Origin: Cheiracanthium punctorium
Lineage: Eukaryota; Arthropoda; Arachnida; Araneae; Cheiracanthiidae
Direction: 5' to 3'
Length of the DNA stretch: 64,000 bases
Assembly: GCA_038373885.1 (NCBI GenBank)
Contig: JAWZYV010014407.1
Coordinates: forward strand, 1 to 64,000
Numbering within the stretch: position 1 is the first letter of the stretch; each line of letters begins with the position of its first letter. Both the position numbers and the translations under genes were made by a program. The notes under the pieces were generated by a model that saw only the letters and a program-made list of their open reading frames with translations, made no database searches and was not told where the DNA came from. This document shows, one piece after another, positions 21,601 to 30,100 of the stretch.

Positions 21601-23850
21601 AGAAATCAGAATAATAATGAATGTTAATCATTTTAAAACATGCATGTAGCATTGCTAATGTATGCTGTACCCTTTGGGTACATATTTACTTAAAAAATAA
21701 ATATAGATACCGCAATGACTCATGACAACGACAGTATATAGTTCTGGAGTTTGGAATGTATACTGTCTATCCTCAATGTATTCCAGATATTATCAGTCAC
21801 ATGACTAAACTATATGTGTTGATATTCCCTTCTGTGGTTAGTTAGTTTCGTTCTTTGATGCCATACATTACAGAACAAAAGAATTACCAAAGTCGGTACT
21901 TACGTATTATCCCGGCGGTCCACCAAGATGAGCAATTTTTTGCCAAGATAAATGCTGGACATGTCTACATTATTAATCATTTGGAATAAATTTGGCAACA
22001 GTTTGCCAGCACATTTGACCACAAAATAGTTTGGCGGGAACGTCCGCTGGTACCCATAAATCTATAAACCACAGACAGACTGACATTTAGCCATCTGGCC
22101 ACATGTGTCTGCCTGTAGTCTCCCAAAAGCTCCCCATTGCAGTTCTTCTGGCAAATGATGCCTGGAGGTCATTGTTACAGATTGGCTATCCCCAATGTGT
22201 TACTTTACAGTCACAGCAAAAGTTGCAGGCTTGATCTCAAAGATGCAATTTTATGCTTCTAGTAATTTATTCCAGTTGCAATGCGAGTAATTTGCATATT
22301 GCAGCTTTACTCAGCTACATTTATTTGATAACATATTCAGATTTCACACATATTGGCTAACTTTTGTGATGTTTTCTTAATTTTTGGAAACCCGTGTAAA
22401 TACAAAACAGTTAATTTTTTTGCAGTGCAATTGCTCTAAAACATGCCTAGAACACTTTCATCCCTGCATTGTCCATTAAAAATGCTTGACTTTGTTATAT
22501 GATTGTATTAGTTTTACTAATAAATTCAATAATTTGCTGTACCATTGGCAATTGAAATTTTTTTTAGAAGAGAAAAATTTTCAATAAAAGGTTTATGGGT
22601 AGCCTATGCGTTTGATGATACATACAATTTGCAATTTCATTTGTGTTAAGAACTGTGATACATTACTGAACATTCTTTTATTAATATTTTACATTATTTT
22701 AAATGACATTGTTCATTAGGGTTTCACTTACAAAATAAATTTATGAAAATTATCAATATATTTAACTGTTTAACCCTCTGACTGCTCAATTTGTGGACCA
22801 AAATCGCTTCAAAAATTGTGTATTTTTTTTTTCATATTTCAAATCTATATACATTGGAGAATTGAAATGTGCATTTTTTCTTTCTAGAAAAGATTTTTTT
22901 ATATAGATTTTTATCATGAAAACTAAGCTTCAGAAAAAACAATTTCAGATGTTATTACATTAAAATTTATTTTTATAAATTTCAATTGAATTACAGTTAA
23001 TTTCCGTTTATTACATAATATAAGAAAATGCACCACCGCCTAACGCTTTGCAGGTTTATTGAATCATGGTCAGATTCATCGCCGTCTGAGGAGCAGTCCA
23101 AAAAATCTAAATCACTATCACTATCAAAACTAAAATCTCTTTCAGAATCTCATAAATCATCCGGAATATACACTCTGTCAATTGCTGAACGATTTCTAGC
23201 AGCCATTTCTGATTAGAAAAGGCGGCAAACAAGTGAAGTTAGAGCATTAAATACCGAGTACTACCTTCAAATGCCGCAATTTAGTGGACGACTAACGACA
23301 TCTGTTGGTCAAAACCTAAATTAAACGTCTAACACTGTATCTAATTTATTTCACTAGTTAAACAGTGACAACGCGGGATGAGCAGCCAGGTGGTTAATGC
23401 TTCTTTCCCCCCCCCCCTTTAAATCTCTCAGTGGAAAGGTCTGAATTTGAAAATTGTGCAGTAATTTTAGAGCTTTTTTCTTGTAAAGCCCTAGCTCAAT
23501 ATTGGATTCTAATCTAGCAAATTTTAATATATTTTTCTTTTTCAGTTATTTTAAAAAACTCCCATTATGTTCTATACAACCTTGTAGCAGCAATGCAACC
23601 TCGTATGCTTGTGACATTCGATGAAGATATACAAGCACTTCCTGTACCTGTGAGGGTAGGTCAAGCAGTTGATGTTGTTGGCCAAGCTGGAAAACCTAAA
23701 ACTATCACTGGCTTTCAGACACACACCACCCCAGTGTTACTTGCGTATGGTGAAAGAGCGGAACTGGCTACTGAGGAGTACATACCTTTAACACCAATTC
23801 TGGAAGGATTTGTGATACTAAGAAAAAATCCGAACTATACAGCTGCATAA
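15..23850 (+). CDS. PSMD2: 26S proteasome non-ATPase regulatory subunit 2 (Rpn1), C-terminal half, 9 exons, 5' partial
   Basis: Rpn1 is the largest base subunit of the 19S regulatory particle. It docks ubiquitin, UBL shuttle factors and deubiquitinase in cytosol and nucleus. Seen: join(15..142, 5480..5567, 9952..10114, 10353..10454, 10568..10638, 11018..11194, 15844..16012, 17113..17334, 23546..23850); every junction has AG/GT and phases agree, giving 474 codons plus TAA. Diagnostic stretches are [13 protein letters not shown] (start), [18 protein letters not shown] residues near 225, LRYGEP at 244-249, [20 protein letters not shown] after 300, and [20 protein letters not shown] near the C-terminus. 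These repeated hydrophobic/Gly units are proteasome/cyclosome repeats of the toroid. A Lys/Glu-rich acidic-basic loop lies in exon 6. Family members are about 900 residues, so roughly the first 430 residues are upstream of this window. No frame damage seen. Introns total over 22 kb and are transposon-filled. Converges with the minus-strand release factor gene. Confidence 0.96.
143..731. other. Intron sequence, no recognised feature
   Basis: AT-rich PSMD2 intron. A 20-24 bp AT-rich motif around TTGAATTTATATTTATAT occurs twice, at about 677 and 711, just before the Tigger-like left end. No coding signal. Confidence 0.6.
1056..1345 (+). repeat. Penelope-like left inverted terminal repeat
   Basis: Reverse complement of 3637-3920 at high identity, differing at few positions. 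The right copy also encodes the last residues of the endonuclease frame, so the left copy carries an antisense image of that coding end. Confidence 0.85.
1470..2890 (+). pseudogene. Penelope-like reverse transcriptase, N-terminal part, frameshifted
   Basis: Open frame from ATG 1470 (an in-frame ATG at 1374 lies upstream) to 2810. It shows a long basic N-terminal region, then reverse transcriptase blocks [26 protein letters not shown], and [16 protein letters not shown] with the motif A aspartate. Around 2745-2770 the frame slips: the expected [15 protein letters not shown] block is readable in another frame from about 2768, and that frame stops at 2887-2889 just after KLWLRY. The copy cannot make one continuous polymerase, but motifs are otherwise well preserved, so decay is recent. 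Confidence 0.82.
2861..3848 (+). pseudogene. Penelope-like RT C-terminus plus GIY-YIG endonuclease
   Basis: The third frame continues from the end of the polymerase ([36 protein letters not shown]) into a linker, then [30 protein letters not shown], a canonical GIY-YIG nuclease with the YIG-like CYIG and a downstream Arg/His segment, ending at TGA 3848. Penelope-like elements with a C-terminal GIY-YIG domain use it for target cutting. The domain looks complete. The motif C aspartate pair is absent at the junction with the previous frame. Confidence 0.85.
3637..3920 (-). repeat. Penelope-like right inverted terminal repeat
   Basis: Inverted copy of 1056-1345. Contains the end of the nuclease frame and the shared terminal motif CCCAAATAAAAAATTTTAA at 3902-3920. 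Confidence 0.85.
4171..4988. mobile_element. hAT-like non-autonomous element, 8-bp target duplication
   Basis: Ends CAGTGGCGGCTCATCA (left) and a reverse-complementary CAAGCCGCCACTG (right). Exact 8-bp duplication CTTAAAAC at 4163-4170 and 4989-4996. The interior is AT-rich without a transposase. Size 818 bp. An 8-bp duplication with CAGTG ends is the hAT signature. Confidence 0.85.
5229..5410. mobile_element. hAT-like MITE, CAGGGGCGTAGCC family, copy 1
   Basis: Ends CAAGGGCGTAGCC and GGCTACGCCTCTG with a CA microsatellite (5266-5287) inside. Interior text (AATTTTTTGCCATACAAAAT) is shared with the copies at 55404 and 63533. Flanks GTAATGAG and GTATATGAG look like a decayed target duplication. 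Confidence 0.75.
5480..5567 (+). CDS. PSMD2: PSMD2 exon
   Basis: Acceptor TTTTCAG, donor GTAAGT. Encodes [18 protein letters not shown]..., the LGLAYAGSNRED-type helix pair of Rpn1. Too short to be visible as a long open frame. Confidence 0.93.
5568..6706. other. Intron with fragments of an old repeat
   Basis: No gene. Two pyrimidine-rich pieces (about 5795-5895 and 6563-6680) share a TTGTCACAA-type motif and CCCCTTCTACCCC-like text, suggesting one old dispersed repeat split or copied. Otherwise AT-rich intron. Confidence 0.35.
7390..9100 (-). pseudogene. Tigger/pogo transposase remnant (DDE superfamily, CENP-B related)
   Basis: Read from high to low coordinates. At 8725-8456: [40 protein letters not shown] and [12 protein letters not shown], matching the DDE core of Tigger transposases. 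At 8434-8186: [13 protein letters not shown] (second catalytic Asp), then [25 protein letters not shown]. The acidic C-terminal tail is recognisable at 7440-7540. Stops and frameshifts separate the pieces, and an LTR interrupts the end. Not functional. Confidence 0.8.
7540..8005 (+). mobile_element. Solo LTR, Ty3/gypsy type
   Basis: Starts TGTTACG, ends CTGCAACA, and is bordered by the 4-bp duplication ATAT (7536-7539, 8006-8009). An AATAAAG signal at about 7897 fits a plus-strand LTR. The 466-bp unit has no coding. A single LTR without internal sequence indicates homologous LTR-LTR recombination after insertion. Confidence 0.72.
9952..10114 (+). CDS. PSMD2: PSMD2 exon
   Basis: Acceptor TCTATAG, donor GTAAAA. 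Encodes [19 protein letters not shown] through [12 protein letters not shown], two proteasome/cyclosome repeat units. An open frame runs past the donor, but the next exon restores the conserved GKQEGADAI sequence. Confidence 0.94.
10353..10454 (+). CDS. PSMD2: PSMD2 exon
   Basis: Acceptor GTTTTAG, donor GTTAGA. Encodes [19 protein letters not shown] and ends at DICAYAG, matching the Rpn1 family. The preceding intron is only about 240 bp. Confidence 0.94.
10568..10638 (+). CDS. PSMD2: PSMD2 exon
   Basis: Acceptor TTTTCAG, donor GTATGT. Encodes [20 protein letters not shown], the conserved helix before the charged loop. Ends in phase 0. Confidence 0.93.
11018..11194 (+). CDS. PSMD2: PSMD2 exon with charged loop
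   Basis: Acceptor TTTATAG, donor GTATGT. It starts with about 22 almost purely Lys/Glu/Asp residues, the charged insertion also known in metazoan Rpn1, then [19 protein letters not shown] and FRTFGHL. Fifty-nine codons in phase 0 at both ends. Confidence 0.93.
11500..12200 (+). repeat. Dispersed repeat family A, copy 1
   Basis: Text at 11740-12160, including ACTATTAGTCGTAGAATGTT, GTTGTAACATCTAGTTGTGC and GTTAGGTAATGGTCCGAC, recurs at 14460-14950, again at 15020-15370, and partly inverted at 38240-39090. About 180-bp subunits are visible. No coding frame or terminal repeats recognised. Confidence 0.7.
12542..12564. repeat. Poly(G) tract
   Basis: A run of about 20 guanines interrupted by few bases within intron 6 of the visible PSMD2 part. 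Unusual in such AT-rich DNA and likely length-variable. Confidence 0.85.
12869..13992. mobile_element. Long-TIR DNA element with TA target site
   Basis: Ends CAGGGTGTCCAGTGCTAAC and GTTAGTATTGGACACCCTG, each bordered by TA (12867-12868, 13993-13994). About 270 bp at each end are imperfect inverted repeats (for example TTGTATAATCTATTATA at about 12959 against TATAATAGATTATACAA at about 13889). The centre is AT-rich without a transposase. A 1124-bp fold-back type element. Confidence 0.78.
14450..15480 (+). repeat. Dispersed repeat family A, tandem cluster
   Basis: Three successive versions of the family A unit. Landmark REGTAGAATGTTGAAA-type text (written GTAGAATGTTGAAA) occurs near 14600 and 15045, with a diverged copy near 15325, and ACAGG-CC-CCCAAAAGA near 14510, 14685 and 15130. 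The whole block resembles 11500-12200, so the intron contains a large partial duplication or two insertions of one repeat. Confidence 0.65.
15594..15618. repeat. (TA)n microsatellite
   Basis: Simple TA repeat, about 12 units, in the intron before the exon at 15844. Confidence 0.85.
15844..16012 (+). CDS. PSMD2: PSMD2 exon
   Basis: Acceptor TTTATAG, donor GTAAAA. Encodes [19 protein letters not shown], then [20 protein letters not shown], strongly Rpn1-like. Confidence 0.95.
16085..16790. repeat. Diverged tandem repeat, about 170-bp period
   Basis: Four diverged units, marked by a TTCAATT-GAG-TCAAATT motif followed by TATTATAGGTCA at about 16102, 16280, 16437 and 16602, each followed by TAGATTTTGGTGTGT-like and ACATTGTAACCTAT-like segments. 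It starts about 70 bp after the donor of the exon ending at 16012. Confidence 0.72.
17113..17334 (+). CDS. PSMD2: PSMD2 exon
   Basis: Acceptor TTTCAG, donor GTGAGT. Encodes [35 protein letters not shown] and FLDVKN, among the most conserved parts of Rpn1. A 6.2-kb intron follows. Confidence 0.95.
17335..18840. other. Intron sequence, nothing recognised
   Basis: AT-rich with short T-runs and a G-run at 18237-18246. No coding frame, terminal repeats or duplicated blocks seen. Confidence 0.5.
19500..20000. repeat. Tandem repeat, about 175-bp period, about 2.8 units
   Basis: The motif GATGGAAAAAGATTGAA occurs at about 19597, 19769 and 19949, each preceded by AAAGGAATGC-AAAGAAAA text and followed by GATGCTTA and TGACGCTC-ATC motifs in the first two units. 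It lies inside the hAT-like element. Confidence 0.8.
20040..20187 (-). mobile_element. Terminus of a second hAT-like family (CAGGGCCGGCCC)
   Basis: Read on the minus strand from 20187: CAGGGCCGGCCCAAGG start followed by GC-rich text, unlike the AT-rich surroundings. No matching left end or target duplication could be found, so this is a fragment. Confidence 0.45.
20825..21890. other. Intron sequence, nothing recognised
   Basis: AT-rich intron, with a CT-rich stretch at 20905-20935. No gene or repeat boundary seen. Confidence 0.45.
21895..22060 (+). repeat. Dispersed repeat family B, copy 1
   Basis: TACTTACGTATTATCCCGGC and the following GGTCCACCAAGATGAGCA recur almost unchanged at 52069-52110. 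Similarity continues through GCCAAGATAAATGCTGGACA and TTTGGCGGGA/TTTGGCATTA. Likely one short element inserted twice in the two genes' introns. Confidence 0.7.
22774..23393 (-). mobile_element. piggyBac-like non-autonomous element with TTAA target
   Basis: Starts CCCTCTGACTGCTC and ends GAGCAGCCAGGTGG, bordered by TTAA on both sides (22770-22773, 23394-23397), the strict piggyBac target. On the minus strand 23204-23025 a remnant reads [18 protein letters not shown], stop, then a Ser/Asp-rich acidic stretch ending VRRW, resembling the acidic start of piggyBac transposases. The rest of the transposase is deleted. 620 bp. Confidence 0.78.
23546..23850 (+). CDS. PSMD2: PSMD2 terminal exon
   Basis: Acceptor TTTTTCAG. 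Encodes [50 protein letters not shown], and ends [12 protein letters not shown] then TAA. This is the C-terminal domain that seals the Rpn1 toroid. The normal C-terminus is intact. Confidence 0.96.
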
Positions 23851-23853
23851 ATA

Positions 23854-23859
23854 TTTATT
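23854..23859 (-). promoter_or_regulatory. MTRF1L poly(A) signal
   Basis: Minus-strand AATAAA lies about 80 bp after the MTRF1L stop at 23940. Cleavage 10-30 bp further would fall inside the last codons of PSMD2, so the two mature 3' ends should overlap in antisense. Confidence 0.6.
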
Positions 23860-23890
23860 CATCTTGTGGACTTTTTGTAACAACACATTC

Positions 23891-23896
23891 AATAAA
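23891..23896 (+). promoter_or_regulatory. PSMD2 poly(A) signal
   Basis: AATAAA lies 40 bp after the PSMD2 stop and is followed by a T-run at 23900-23911. Cleavage is expected about 10-30 bp later, close to or inside the antisense end of the release factor gene. Confidence 0.75.
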
Positions 23897-23939
23897 TTTT
23901 GTTTTTTTTTCAATGGGAGTACTCAATAAGCCTTAAAAA

Positions 23940-24137
23940 TTAATGTTTTTTTAATAGTTCTATTAAAATGCTTTCAGAGTTCCATTCTTCTAATCTCTCT
24001 AATAGTTTATTTAAATATTCTCCACCAGTGAAAAAAGATTCAATATTTTGAAAATTAATGTGAGCTCTGTGATCAGTTATTCTATCTTGTACATAATTAT
24101 AAGTCCTTATTTTCTCAGATCTAGCAGCTGTTCCAAC
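23940..24137 (-). CDS. MTRF1L: MTRF1L exon 7 with stop codon
   Basis: Encodes [20 protein letters not shown] then TDHR, the conserved R-S-E-x-I-R-T-Y-N-x-P-Q-x-R-x-T-D-H-R motif of RF1 proteins, and ends in Lys-Lys-His then TAA. Confidence 0.93.
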   Translation of the reverse strand, partial: VGTAARSEKIRTYNYVQDRITDHRAHINFQNIESFFTGGEYLNKLLERLEEWNSESILIELLKKH

Positions 24138-27100
24138 CTGCAATAAAATTTATAAATATTTTTACAAGCAATAGAAAATAATTGCTCTATATTTCAACTA
24201 AAATTAAAATATGCATTTATAATAAACTAGTTTAAAGTTGTGTTACTTTCTTATTGTGGCCTACACTTCTGAAAATATCAAAATTCAGTATTGATTCCCT
24301 AGAATCGTAAGTTCCCTAGAATCATTGAATCTAGGTACATATGTGGAGGAAATTTCTCTAGTTCTGCTTTTGTTTTACTTACTATTATTTTCAATACTGA
24401 AAAATCCTTATGAGAAATTCAGCAGCTGTTAGCAGGGTGTTAATGATTTTTTTTTTTTAATCAATTGATTTAAATCAGGAATGCAGAAACTCTCGCCCAC
24501 AGGCCATTACTGGCTCATGACGCCTGTTTCCTTCACCTGCCAACCCAGTTGCATGTTGAAAAACAAATTAGAATCCATCAATTCAATTTTTCAAAATAGG
24601 GATTAATTGTGAATTTGTTTTCAATTGCTTGAACATGACACCAGAAAATATTCAGTTATAATTTAATAACGGACTTTTATCAATATGTGCTATCATATTT
24701 TCAAGAACTTTTATTAAATACCTCCACAGTATTGTAAGCATTTATGTCCACAATAAGTTCGATTGGTCATAGCTACACAAAAAATTGAGATAGGGGAACA
24801 ATTTTTCTTTTTTGTAAATAATGAAACATACTATTATAAAAAAGAAGAAAGAACAGAAAACCGTTCACCGAACTAAATTTTTTGTTATGGTCAATTGAAC
24901 TTGTTTGGGACAGGGAAAAGGGCTCTGGAACTGTACTGGAAAGTACTGTGGAATCACTTAGTTGCATTTCCTATTAGAGATGAGTTCAGGCTGGTTTTTT
25001 TTAAAGCCCGAGGACTAAGTTTGAGCCAAGCAATATTATTTAAGTAGGAACCTGAGCCCAAAATTTCAGCACATAGATAAATTAAAGACAAATATAATAC
25101 CAAACTCTTAATGCTCTTTCTAATTCTTTATATTCAAGTTGATCAAATAATATTAATTAGTTTATTTCTCTCATGAATCCCTTTTTAAAATCTGTTTACA
25201 AGAAGTATGTTCAATAAAGGAGAAATTTCTTGCGAGCCCGAGCCATCTCTATTTCCTATGTGTGCCATCCTATTTGCAAAGAAACCTATAAATACACTGC
25301 TGGCCATCGTAAATGCAACACCCTGAAGGAAGCATGCAAATAATATGAAATTTACAACATGCATTAGCTGAGGTGAGATATGCAAATGATTAGAATTTCA
25401 GCGCAGACGCACATCAAGCGCGCCTGTGGCGCCACCTCAAAGCGCTATTTAAGGCTTGGAGATTTCGACGGTTTCAAGTACAGCAATTGTGTTTTTCTTG
25501 CTTTTTTTTCAAAAAAACGATAAATTATGCCTCGTAGGAAACAACGATCATCTTTTGATCAAGTATCCGAGTTTGACAGAGGAAGGATAGTGGCATACCG
25601 AGATTGTGGGTTATCTTTCAGGGAAATCGGTCGTCGTATTGGACGAAACCAAACAACTGTGATGCGGATATGTGATCGTTGGGTGCAGGAGGGTACGACG
25701 GACAGACGTGATCGACCTCAGTGCACCACGTCACGTGATGACAGGCAGATTGTACGCATGGCAGTGACGGACCGCTCAGTCACATCACGAACCATATCAC
25801 AGCAGATTCAGTCTGTAACGCATCATCCAGTGTCTGCGCGTACCATTCGACGTCGTTTACAGCAGAATGGTCTGTCCGCAAGACGTCCGTTGCTTTGTCT
25901 ACCTCTGACGCGGAACCACAGACGTCTCCGCCGCCAATGGTGCGATGAAAGAAGGATGTGGACGACAGAATGGAATGAAATTCTCTTTACTGACGAGTCA
26001 CGCTTCTGTATGCAACACCACGACGGTCGGATTCGAGTCTGGAGACACCGTGGAGAGAGGATGCTGAACAGCTGCATTATGCACCGTCACACTGGTCCTG
26101 CACCGGGTATTATGGTATGGGGCGGTATCGGATATCTCTCTCGCACTCCTCTAGTACGCATTGCCGGTACTTTAACCAGCCAGCGCTACATCTCCGAGGT
26201 GTTGGAGCCAGTTGTCCTTTCTTACCTTCAGGGCTTGCCAACAGCCATATTTCAGCAGGATAATGCACGGCCACACGTGGCACGCATTGTCCAAGGGTTC
26301 TTCGTCAATCACCAGATTGAATTGCTTCCCTGGCCGGCGCGCTCTCCGGATCTTTCGCCGATAGAAAACATGTGGTCCATGGTTGCTCAACGACTGACCC
26401 AGAGTTCATCCCCAGCTGTCACACCAGATCAACTTTGGCAACGTGTGGAAGCTGCTTGGTCTGCTGTACCCCAAGAACACATTCAAAGTCTCTTTGAATC
26501 AATGCCGAGGCGTGTGGCAGCTGTGATCTCCAACAACGGCGGCTACTCTGGGTACTCATTTTGGCAGGAACCACGCTTCATAGAATGCTGTAAATTTAAT
26601 CATTTGTTACTTGGTCAACATGTTATCTACACAATAAATTTTGTTGTGATATCTCTTGTTTTTCTTGGTGTTGCAATTTGGGTGGCCAGCAGTGTACTTG
26701 GAATTGTGTCATTACATCCATCAATTAGTCTTAAGACTATAATACTTAAAAGAAACACTATTTGAGTGGCCCTTGATACCTACCATGCATTTAAAATTTC
26801 TGACGCCACAAGCAGAAAGAGGTTGTACATAATACAGTGAAACCCCGATTTATCGTTTTCCATATTTATCATTTTATTTCTATAGTCCCTGTACAAATTG
26901 TATTTGAATAACGTTAAAGAAACCTTCAATTTGTACAGGGACTATAGAAATAAAATGATAAATATGGAAAACGATAAATCGGGGTTTCGCTGTATTATGT
27001 ACAACCTGTTTCTGCTTGTGGCGTCAGAAATTTTAAATGCATGGTAGGTATCAAGGACCACTCAAATAGTGTTTCTTGTAAGTATTATAGTCTTCAACGT

Positions 27101-30100
27101 TAAGTGGATTCATATGTCATACAAACTGTAATTGCTTCTTGGTATGACTTCTTGGTTTACTGATGATCAGATTAAAAGTGGTTGCATGTCGAAGTGGGTG
27201 TATATAGCATGAAATTTAATGATTGTAATTCCATTAATCAAGACGGTGAGGCATGCACTATCCTAAACATGGAAGAAACATTATGATGCAATAAATGAAA
27301 ATAATGGCCAAGCAGGGATAGTGTTCAAGCCAATGAGGCTGAGCCTACACTAGTACAAAGTTTGTCTGAAGCAATATGGGTATTTGAAACTGCATGAACT
27401 TTTTTTATACAAACAAAATCGCATAAAAGGTCCAGAAAAATATTGTAAATCTTGAAATTTACTGTTTCAATGATGGAAACCCCCACATAAAATTACTGAT
27501 TTTTTAAAATAAGTATCACTTAATTTAAAAGAAATAGGACGGACAGAATTAAAAACACATTAAAAGCCGTCAGTAGCACTTTCGGTGGCGGCCATCACCT
27601 TCCTCAGCTCTGGTCTCAAAATGCCTTGCTCTCTTCCTCAGTATATTGTTCCATCCCGGATCTATTTGTGTATGCGTCATGTCATTTACAGCGCCATCTG
27701 TGGTTATAATCTGCAAAGCTTCCATGTTTAGGGCATAATAGTTATTTTTGTAATTGGAGAGTTTTTGGCTATTATTAAAGTTGATTTCTATGGGGCGTTC
27801 TTGGGCTATTTTAGAGAGGGCGGTACAGGGTTTATTGAATTTGATATCATTGTGGTGTTCCTTTGTTCACTTTTGGAAAATTAAAGACCGAATAAAGGAA
27901 CACCACAATGATATTAAATTCAATAAACCCAGTACCACCCTCTCTAAAATAGCCCAAGAACGCCCTATAGAAATCAACTTTAATAATAGCCAAAAACTCT
28001 CCAATTACAAAAATAACTATTATGCCCTAAACATGGAAGCTTTGCAGATTATAACCACAGATGGCACTGTAAATGACATGATTTATACGCAAATAGATCA
28101 GGGATGGAACGATATACTGAGGAAGAGAGCAAGGCATTTTGAGATCAGAGCTCAGGAAGGTGGTGGCTGCCACCAAAAGTGCTACTGACAGCTTTTAATG
28201 TGTTTTTAATCTTTTAAATAAATAAGTATCACTTAATTTTCATCTTCGCTTTGTTTTACTTTTTGTAACAAATTAGTATTTGTTGGTGTACAGTCATTGC
28301 GTGTATGCATAAAGATTGCTTTCTTCGTACTTTGACTTGAACTTGTATTTGTCATTCTCCAGCATTCATTATTTTTTCCTATACACCCCATGGAAAAGGA
28401 TGAATCGATGTTCTACTGTACTATTGTTATAGCATTTCATTAAAGTTTTATTTCTGAAATCTTCACTTACTTTACAAATTTAAGTCAGTATATAATCAGT
28501 CAATTTTGTCGTGCTTCCAAAGTCATCTACTTAAGACAGAATAATTTTATTTGCATACCAAAGAAATATTTTGTTTTCAGATTTATACTACTAACAACTA
28601 GAATTTAAAAATCTAATCTAATAAATGTGACTTCATTTCGGAAAATTGAGTTTTAAAAAAATCTGATTATTTTTACTTTTTTGAAAAAAATCATGATCTT
28701 TTTTACACCTTGACTGTTAACCTTTTTTATGTGGAAAAAATTCTTCCCCTCCTCTCCCTTTTTAATTACTGTCATTAGGAATGCTCTGAATATTGATTTT
28801 GCCAAAAATCGGACATCAGGCACTACTAGATATGCTTTTAGTTGTAGTGTATGTTTATTCATTTTTTTTTTTTTTTTTTAATGTGATTTCATCTTAGAGC
28901 AATAAATTACAAACATGTTTTGCACATCATTAAAACAATTTCAATAATCAATCAATAATGGTTTGATGAATGATCAAATTATTACTGATTTAAAATATTT
29001 TATTTATTTGTACAATACTGGCAGAAGTTGAAAAATGTCAACCATAACACATTCAATCGAGTGATGATAACAGCTGCACTTTTCAGCATTGAGCAATATA
29101 TCTAGTTGTTCTTCTATATTAATATAAGAATTTTTGTGCTTCAGGCTCACAATAATGAAGTTCCACTGTAGTTGGTCATAGAAAGAAAAACAATCCTTGT
29201 ATTTGTGTAACACATTGGTCAAAAAGTCCCAGGACTAACCCACAGATGATGCCACAAGTGAAAACCCCATATCAGGGTTCGTACAGGTCATTAAAGTCAT
29301 AAACAACTCGTTAATTTTGGTTAGTCATAAAAAGGGACCCTTTAAACTCATTAATTTTGACTTGTGGTCATAAAATTTGAAAATTTTCATATAAAAATGT
29401 GTCATGACGCCAAATGTGGAATAAGTTGCCAAATGTGGCAGAACAAATTTCTACTGCCCCGTCGCCAAACATATGGCTTAGATATTTTTTCTTCCTGCCG
29501 TTCTTCCCGGAGAGGGGGAGAAAGAAAATCCTCCTAAAGGCCCCTTCAGTGATCCAGAGACATGTCGCGGGTCGCTAGCAGTAGGGTTCCAATAGCGGAA
29601 CCAATTCTTCAATAGTGTAACAATTGCCTTTAAAAAGGTGGTGATACTCCGGTATTAAACCAACAAAAGATAATTGGGGACCGTGAATAATATTGCGATT
29701 TTGCACATCCCCCATCTATTGTTCGGTAGAGAACACCCCAAGTGTCGCTGCCAGTTGCAGCTTCCTAACCATGTCAAATTTCCCCGTTCAAATACACTCG
29801 TCCATAAATTAAGGATAATTCAGAATCACACAGAAATTGATCTCTAAAATAAAAATTTCACCTGTGGAATGATCACACACATCTTGAAGAAGAATATGCA
29901 AATTACAGGAAACCACCAGATGGCGTGGATGGTACGTCACAATGACGAGAGTGTAAGAGAGGGGTATATAAGGAATGGTGGCAAAGAAGTAAAATTGTTC
30001 ACAAGCGCTGTGAAAGCCTTTCAGTGCAAAAACCGCATAGTTATGGCACAAAGGAGGCATTTGGATGATGTTTTACGTGGCAGAATTATCGGACAACTGG

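Noticed and set aside
23028..23216. Plus-strand 62-codon frame inside the piggyBac-like element
   Set aside because: It is antisense to the acidic piggyBac transposase start on the minus strand, which better explains the sequence.
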